Notes under the pieces: generated by a model
Told to the model about the DNA's origin: nothing
The model's database searches: none
The model's input: only the letters and a program-made list of their open reading frames with translations
Shown here: in pieces, positions 32,011 through 37,078 of the stretch
Position numbering within the stretch: position 1 is the stretch's first letter
How the letters are laid out: each line of letters opens with the position of its first letter
Assembly (NCBI GenBank): GCA_030604085.1
Contig: JAUVWP010000005.1
Location: 1 to 37,078 of the forward strand
Direction: 5' to 3'
Origin: Methanosarcinales archaeon
GTDB lineage: Archaea > Halobacteriota > Methanosarcinia > Methanosarcinales > Methanogasteraceae
DNA: 37,078 bases
Made by a program: the position numbers and the translations under genes

Positions 32011-32080
32011 ATTCGTGCGATTCATCTATTCGTTTGCATCATGTTCGGTGCAAGCACAAAGGCAAGTTGGCTGTCCCGTG
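32011..32080 (+). repeat. ATTCGTG-type and GTTCGGT-type repeats, copy 2
   Basis: ATTCGTGCGATTCATCTATTCGT (32011-32033, shown here for its ATTCGTGCGATTC core) recurs with two changes at 35647-35669. It is followed by the second GTTCGGT-family copy (32036-32078). Together they lie behind the JAMM gene. Confidence 0.5.
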
Positions 32081-32123
32081 AAATCCAAAAAGTTATTAAG
32101 AATCAAGACATATATATCAGTAC

Positions 32124-33566
32124 ATGATTCCAGAAGAGATAAAGAATTTTCTGTCTCATGAGGGGGGCAGTTCACTGATCATACAGGGGAATCCGGGTAC
32201 TGGCAAAACCATTCTGACACTTGAACTGATGGATGCGTTCCTGGATTGGAATCCCATGTACCTTACCACAAGGTCGACAACCGATGCAGTCTACCGGTAT
32301 TTTCCACGACTACGTCAAAGACAAGATGAGATCAATGTCATCGAATCGAAAGATACGTTCTGGGACAGATTCTTTAAGAAAGACGATGATACGGAATTGC
32401 GTGTCGAAAGGGATGCTTTCGAGATGTACGGGATGCTTGACGATCCGGACCGGACTGATATAACCGAATTTGACCAGGTCTGTGACCGGGTTGATACATT
32501 CCTGCCTGAAAAATCACTGCTCGTGCTGGACAGCATCGAAGGGTTGTGCGATAAATATAAAGTGAGTGAAAAGTTTTTCGTCGGCCTCATCAACCGATGC
32601 CTGATCGAACCTGCACATACCAAGGTCGTCATCGTCCTTGAGAAGATGGAGAAGACGGAGATCGACTATCTCGCAGACGGTGTGATCTCGCTGTACCAGA
32701 TAGATCGTGATGGCAGACGTATGCGGATGCTGTCCATCGACAAACTGCGCGGTACCGCTATAAACCAGCCAAATTACCTGTTCACTCTGAAAAACGGGAG
32801 ATTCCGCAGTTTCAATGCGTTTGAGGTCAGGTATCCGGAAGAGTACCTACCGTTTGAGCCGATTCCAAATACCAAGACGCACTATTCGACCGGAAACCGT
32901 GATCTGGATGAGATATTCGGAGGATACCGGATCGGGAGTTATATCCTGCTGGAAACGGGTGAGAATGTCGATAACTTCTTTTACACACTGCCGATGCTGA
33001 CCGCTGCAAACATCGTGAGTCAGGACGGCAGCGCGGTCATACTCTCGGTCAGCGGCGCAGGCCCAAGCGAGGTCAAGAACAACGTCTTCGAGTACGGGTT
33101 GAGCGACAAATTGAACTCATTTCGGGTCGTGACCGAAGAGAATCCCGAAGAGCCAGTGACCGAGGATTTCGTCGTGGCTTATGACAAGGAACGCTTCTCA
33201 AGCAACTTCAATATACTGGATCGGGAGCTTGCGAAACTGCGGGCGGAGCGAGGCGGGGACGTCGTGAAGATCGTGGATTATGAGATTCTTGAGACGATGC
33301 TCGGCATGCAGGCGCTTAAAAGGATGATCCTCTCGGATAAGAAGTACACTGCTGCGAATAAGATCCTGACGATAGCGATATGCAAACACAGCCTCGCCCC
33401 CGAGATCAAAAAAACGCTTGCGAACATCTCAGATATCCATATGAGAGTCAATAAATATAATGACACAATGATACTCTATGGCGAGAAGCCGACGACGAGT
33501 GTATATGTGATCGAACCGGATGTCAGACGCGGATACAAGGACGTTAAACTGACCTTGATGAGATGA
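32124..33566 (+). CDS. GvpD/KaiC-like P-loop ATPase
   Basis: 480 residues of the RecA-superfamily group related to gas-vesicle regulator GvpD and Rad55/KaiC. The N-terminal domain has Walker A IIQGNPGTGKT (about 19-29) and Walker B SLLVLDSIEG (about 133). A second, related half begins near 255 (YSTGNRDLDEIFGGYRIGSY), but its P-loop is degenerate (LETGENVDNFFY), so it should not hydrolyse ATP. GvpD relatives are regulators; no gas-vesicle genes are seen. AT-rich TTATTAAG about 28 nt upstream suggests a leaderless start. Directly downstream lies the broken 3' end of a paralog, then the symporter. Confidence 0.82.
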   Translation: MIPEEIKNFLSHEGGSSLIIQGNPGTGKTILTLELMDAFLDWNPMYLTTRSTTDAVYRYFPRLRQRQDEINVIESKDTFWDRFFKKDDDTELRVERDAFEMYGMLDDPDRTDITEFDQVCDRVDTFLPEKSLLVLDSIEGLCDKYKVSEKFFVGLINRCLIEPAHTKVVIVLEKMEKTEIDYLADGVISLYQIDRDGRRMRMLSIDKLRGTAINQPNYLFTLKNGRFRSFNAFEVRYPEEYLPFEPIPNTKTHYSTGNRDLDEIFGGYRIGSYILLETGENVDNFFYTLPMLTAANIVSQDGSAVILSVSGAGPSEVKNNVFEYGLSDKLNSFRVVTEENPEEPVTEDFVVAYDKERFSSNFNILDRELAKLRAERGGDVVKIVDYEILETMLGMQALKRMILSDKKYTAANKILTIAICKHSLAPEIKKTLANISDIHMRVNKYNDTMILYGEKPTTSVYVIEPDVRRGYKDVKLTLMR

Positions 33567-33763
33567 AGGGTCATTCTGGCTTTTGCCGGTGGCAATGTCG
33601 ATATTGGGTCCAGCGGTGCGTTTATGCGAGATGTTCCGATAGAATCTCGCGGCAAATTCCTGCAAATCTGTTACAAACGGGAAGCAACGACAGATATATA
33701 TGTAATCGAACTCGATCTCTCAAACGTAAATATAAGGACGTAAAACTGACCCCGGTGAGATAA
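33567..33763 (+). pseudogene. decayed 3' end of a GvpD-like paralog
   Basis: In frame after the TGA of the ATPase gene the sequence reads FLQICYKREATTDIYVIELD, matching the ATPase end ILYGEKPTTSVYVIEPD. The frame then breaks: removing one TC from CTCTC near 33717-33721 gives DLKRKYKDVKLTPVR, against DVRRGYKDVKLTLMR in the intact gene. So this is the tail of a second copy, cut at its 5' side and frameshifted by 2 nt. Its stop overlaps the symporter start (TAATG), showing that the lost gene was once coupled to the symporter. Confidence 0.75.
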
Positions 33764-35592
33764 TGTATACATTTATAGCACTACTTATAATATATGTCAC
33801 AGCGTTGATCGCTGTCGGGTGGCATTTCGCAAAGAAGCAGCGGACGATGACCGATTTCTGGATTGCGGGAAGAGAGATCGGGGCAGGGAATATCGGGATG
33901 TCTGCCGCTGCATCGTGGCTCACTGCAGGAGCCTTATTCTTCGTCACCGGGATGTTCCTCTTCATCGGCACAGGATCGATCTGGATCTTTGTTGCACCAA
34001 ATATCATCGCGCTTGCTGCAATTGCACTCCTTGTCCCGCGGATCAAGCGCCTCCCGTCACTGACCCAGCCAGAACTGATCGAACTTCGGTACGGTCCCCT
34101 GCTGCGTGCGCCGATTGCGATAGCGATCACGATCGTGATGATCCTCTTTGCGGTCACCGATTTCAAGGGGTTCGGTTACGTACTCTCCGTATTCTATGGC
34201 ATACCACAGATCTATGCCGTGCTGATCATGGTGGTTGCAATCTCGCTCTATGTGACACTTGGCGGTCTCAGGGCGGTGATATGGACAGATGCGGTCCAGT
34301 TCGTCTTCCTTGCCGCGCTTGCAATCCTGATCGGGGCTGCAGCACTCTATATTCCGGCGCAGAATACAGGCGTGGCTGTATCCGACCTCTTTACCGGGAT
34401 GGATGCCGGTTTCTGGGATATCTTTGCTCTCGGCGGGATCATTGGAGTGTTTATCATGATGATCGCGATGCTTCCGGGATGGATTACGGAACAGGACCCG
34501 TGGCAGCGGGTGTGGGCGGCAAGGGACGTGAAATCCGCACGGTACGGCATGATGCTCGGTTCAGTGCTGATCGCTGCCGTATTCTTTGCCTGTTTCCTTG
34601 CAGCGATCGGGCTTAATGCGATGTATCAAGTACCGGCAGACCTGCACGGTGCCGAACAACTCTACCTCATATTCATCCAGGACACGTTTCCACCGGTCGC
34701 AATCGCTGTAATTGCGATAGGATTTGCCGCAGCCGCGATGTCCTGCGCAGACACGTTTGCAACATCAGGCGCATCCTGCATATCAAGGGACATCTACCAG
34801 CGGTTCGTAAAGCCGGATGCGACAATGAAGGAGATGCGAACCGTGAACCGCGCGCTCATCGTCGTGATGCTCGTAATATCTGCTGCAATCTCGATGCATG
34901 TCGAGACGATACTGGATGCGGTCATCATGGCAACCGTCATCGGCACATCGTCGTACTTCTTCCCGATCATGGGCGCGCTCTTCTGGAGACGCGCAACCGC
35001 GAAAGGAGCGCTTGCAGGACTCGTGATCGGCGGCACCGCCCAGATCGGACTGATCATCGCGGAGGCTACATACCTCGGAAAACTCGACGATATTTCCCCG
35101 TTTTTGATCGAGCATGGCGTCCTCATAGCGGTATCGCTAAGCGCGATCTCGTTTATCGGGGTATCGCTCGCAACAAAGCGACCCGATGACCGCAATCTTG
35201 CTCCGTTCTTCCCGGATGTGGCAGAGCGTTTCATAAGGAAAGGCGCGGCGTCGGTGGATCTGGGCGACCCTCTATACGCGCGGTTCAGAAGAGATGTCGA
35301 GAAGCAGGTTTCCGGAGAGCGTGTGCATCTGAGCGCTGTTGTCAGAACAAAACACGTGTTCGACTGGGGCGAACTGATCTTAAAACTTGCAGATACACGC
35401 GCATGGATCGCACCGAGTGGAGTTGAGGTTGCATACCGAATGTCGAGCACGGATATGCTTGCATGTCCAAGAATCGTGCATGGCGGCGCGGATCAGGTCT
35501 GGATATTCGCTGAACCGCCCGCGGATCAGGAGGATGAGGTCCTGATAGAGATGTTTGCCGCGCGTCAGGAGATTCGAAGGATACTCGCTTAG
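33763..35592 (+). CDS. sodium:solute symporter family protein
   Basis: 609 residues. About 13 transmembrane helices fill residues 1-480, with SSS-family marks: FWIAGREIGAGNIGMSAAAS, LPSLTQPELIELRYGP, LYVTLGGLRAVIWTDAVQF, PGWITEQDPWQRVWAARDVK and SCADTFATSGASCISRDIYQ. They suggest Na+-coupled uptake of a small solute such as a carboxylate, proline or pantothenate; which one is not clear. A soluble C-terminal extension (about 490-609, PLYARFRRDVEKQVSGERVH ... IRRILA) may be regulatory. GGTGA precedes the ATG, which overlaps the stop of the pseudogene. The gene ends in front of convergent purM. Confidence 0.9.
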   Translation: MYTFIALLIIYVTALIAVGWHFAKKQRTMTDFWIAGREIGAGNIGMSAAASWLTAGALFFVTGMFLFIGTGSIWIFVAPNIIALAAIALLVPRIKRLPSLTQPELIELRYGPLLRAPIAIAITIVMILFAVTDFKGFGYVLSVFYGIPQIYAVLIMVVAISLYVTLGGLRAVIWTDAVQFVFLAALAILIGAAALYIPAQNTGVAVSDLFTGMDAGFWDIFALGGIIGVFIMMIAMLPGWITEQDPWQRVWAARDVKSARYGMMLGSVLIAAVFFACFLAAIGLNAMYQVPADLHGAEQLYLIFIQDTFPPVAIAVIAIGFAAAAMSCADTFATSGASCISRDIYQRFVKPDATMKEMRTVNRALIVVMLVISAAISMHVETILDAVIMATVIGTSSYFFPIMGALFWRRATAKGALAGLVIGGTAQIGLIIAEATYLGKLDDISPFLIEHGVLIAVSLSAISFIGVSLATKRPDDRNLAPFFPDVAERFIRKGAASVDLGDPLYARFRRDVEKQVSGERVHLSAVVRTKHVFDWGELILKLADTRAWIAPSGVEVAYRMSSTDMLACPRIVHGGADQVWIFAEPPADQEDEVLIEMFAARQEIRRILA

Positions 35593-35646
35593 TGCTCACC
35601 GAAAAATGAAATAGCGAAGTTTATGGGGACACTCCACATCCCTGAC

Positions 35647-35722
35647 ATTCGTGCGATTCGTTTATTCGTGCCATTCGTGATCCCTTATGCCAATTTTATC
35701 ACGAATGGGCGAATGACACGAA
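35647..35722. repeat. ATTCGTG repeat forming a long hairpin
   Basis: CCATTCGTGAT (35671-35681) and ATCACGAATGG (35698-35708) form a perfect 11-bp stem around a 16-nt loop. Flanking ATTCGT/ACGAAT units extend it imperfectly to 35647 and 35722. It sits between convergent genes; it may be a small non-autonomous repeat that also separates the transcripts. Its first part recurs at 32011-32033. Confidence 0.6.
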
Positions 35723-35750
35723 TTTTAACAGGTTATTTTCTGGCAATCTC

Positions 35751-36833
35751 TTAATACCCTACAAACTGGCTGCCAGCGCTTCGTAGACGCTCCCCTTCGA
35801 GTATCACGGTCTTCTCGGGATCCTTAAATGTGCTGCCTATCTCGTAGCAGCCCTTTCCATGTTTTTCTGCGATCTGCACCGCGGAATCTACCTCATCCGC
35901 TGGCAGGACGATGCAGAACCCGATCCCCATGTTGTAGACCTGGTACATCTCTGCCGCACTCACAGGTCCGTGTTTCCGGATCAACTCAAAGATCGGAGGC
36001 GTTTTTGGTAGATTATCGATCGTAAACCCGCAGTCCCTGCTAACTCTCCTGAGATTCAAGAACCCATCGCCGGTTATATGGGCAAGCGATCTCAGATCCA
36101 GACCGGCGTCAAGCATCTCTGTAATCTCTCTTGCGTAGATATTCGTTGGTTCGAGCAGTTCTTCGCCGAGCGGTCTTCCAAGTTCGTCAACATACTCATC
36201 CGCGCCAAATTTGCCCAGAAGAACCTTCCTTGCAAGCGTCATCCCGTTGCTGTGGACGCCTGAACTTGCAAGACCGAGTATCACGTCCCCTTCTTCGATT
36301 GCATCTCCAGTGATGATCTTATCCTTCGAAACAATGCCGACCCCCATCCCTACGAGGTCGAAACCCCGATTCTCTCGAGGTCCTCTGATCATCTCTGGCA
36401 TGATCGCTATCTCCCCGCCAGAGAGCGTTACCTCCGCGCGCCTGCAACCCTCCACCACGCCTTCTATGATACTCTCGAGAAGAGCCGGGTCAGGTTCCTG
36501 CACTGCTATGTAATCGACCATCGAAACCGGTAGAGCCCCGACGCAGAGGATGTCGTTTACGTTCATGGCAACACAATCGATGCCGACTGTATCGTATTTT
36601 TCCATTTCCTGCGCGATAAAGACCTTTGTCCCGACTCCGTCAGTCTTGATCGCCAGTGCTCTGCCATCCCCTATATCGATAACCCCTGAGAAATGTCCTA
36701 TCGGGATTGCAGGTTTCCCTATGGTGTTTCTGAAGTCAAATGTCCCTTTGCAAAGTTCCACGATCCTTTGCAAGGCGATCTCTACTTTTCCGGTATCAGC
36801 GCCAGCAGTCTGGTAGGTAACGTAATCATCCAT
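35751..36833 (-). CDS. purM: phosphoribosylformylglycinamidine cyclo-ligase PurM
   Basis: 360 residues of AIR synthetase, the step after FGAM synthase in purine synthesis. Family marks: GIDCVAMNVNDILCVGALPV, DYIAVQEPDPALLESIIEGV, LSGGEIAIMPEMIR, GFDLVGMGVGIV, LASSGVHSNGMTLARKVLL, AHITGDGFLNLRRV and YQVYNMGIGFCIVLP. The start is ATG 36833, with an AT-rich TTTTAATTTT about 28 nt upstream, suggesting a leaderless transcript separate from the rRNA. It lies just downstream of the 16S rRNA gene on the same strand. Confidence 0.96.
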   Translation of the reverse strand: MDDYVTYQTAGADTGKVEIALQRIVELCKGTFDFRNTIGKPAIPIGHFSGVIDIGDGRALAIKTDGVGTKVFIAQEMEKYDTVGIDCVAMNVNDILCVGALPVSMVDYIAVQEPDPALLESIIEGVVEGCRRAEVTLSGGEIAIMPEMIRGPRENRGFDLVGMGVGIVSKDKIITGDAIEEGDVILGLASSGVHSNGMTLARKVLLGKFGADEYVDELGRPLGEELLEPTNIYAREITEMLDAGLDLRSLAHITGDGFLNLRRVSRDCGFTIDNLPKTPPIFELIRKHGPVSAAEMYQVYNMGIGFCIVLPADEVDSAVQIAEKHGKGCYEIGSTFKDPEKTVILEGERLRSAGSQFVGY

Positions 36834-36912
36834 AATCTACTGATGCAATCTGAAAAATTAAAAGGGTATTGATCCTGATATTCTATGATCTCCGACCGGC
36901 AGTGAGGGTTTT

Positions 36913-36930
36913 GTACACAATTTTGTGCAC
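36913..36930. repeat. hairpin just past the 16S rRNA 3' end
   Basis: GTACACAA-TT-TTGTGCAC pairs with one mismatch, 7 nt beyond the mature 16S end. It may be part of the rRNA processing or termination signal. Confidence 0.4.
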
Positions 36931-36936
36931 GGTTAT

Positions 36937-37078
<142 letters not shown>

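Noticed and set aside
33567-33743. Programmed readthrough of the TGA at the end of the GvpD-like gene, giving an extension of 58 residues
   Set aside because: The extension repeats the protein's own C-terminus and ends at a frameshift; a decayed paralog explains it better. No selenocysteine element is apparent.

Overview
This window is a stretch of euryarchaeal chromosome, most probably from a methanogen-related lineage (Methanomicrobia or Syntrophoarchaeia type). The case for Archaea is strong: PAN proteasomal ATPase, TFE, MBF1, an archaeal FEN-1 with a PIP box, type 2 IPP isomerase, PurS, archaeal-type GlyRS, TATA boxes placed for leaderless transcripts, and the 3' end of an archaeal 16S rRNA at the right edge. 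CofD (coenzyme F420), DUF169, DUF2683 and DUF3344/CARDB surface proteins point to the methanogen side of Euryarchaeota. I cannot name a genus.

Layout. 1-3850: a DUF3344/CARDB surface protein cut by the left edge, a small membrane protein overlapping its end, and a complete secreted CARDB-DUF3344-dockerin protein with its own terminator. 3918-9819 (minus): a two-gene CobN/ChlID-type metal chelatase. 10089-14330: an accessory region with a winged-helix regulator, two RelE-type toxin-antitoxin modules (the second toxin frameshifted), a surface-protein fragment, an unusually GC-rich patch, and a NosD-like beta-helix/dockerin protein that has ACG where its start codon should be. A 44-bp direct repeat lies at each end of this region, 3,860 bp apart.

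14370-26018 is mostly housekeeping: FEN-1, an MFS transporter, IPP isomerase, a purS-purQ-PUA operon, DUF169, Trm112 with a membrane protein, then PAN-TFE-methyltransferase (minus) divergent from MBF1, and GlyRS. 26137-27809 (minus) is a tight operon of PRC-barrel, Thg1-like 3'-5' polymerase, MntA nucleotidyltransferase antitoxin and HepT HEPN toxin. This is the most system-like arrangement here: a probable tRNA-targeting toxin, its antitoxin and a tRNA end-repair polymerase together. 27914-31369 carries a site-2 protease with CBS domains, ThiI, a hairpin-rich intergenic segment and CofD.

31370-37078: tRNA-Arg(UCU) with an unusual wobble-rich acceptor stem, and a JAMM protease gene only 5 nt behind it; a GvpD/KaiC-like ATPase followed by the decayed 3' end of a paralog; a sodium:solute symporter; PurM (minus); and the 16S rRNA 3' end (minus) with no tRNA-Ala or 23S gene directly behind it. 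Short dispersed repeats (ATTCGTG family and GTTCGGT family) lie between these genes. All assignments are from reading the sequence; no database search was run.
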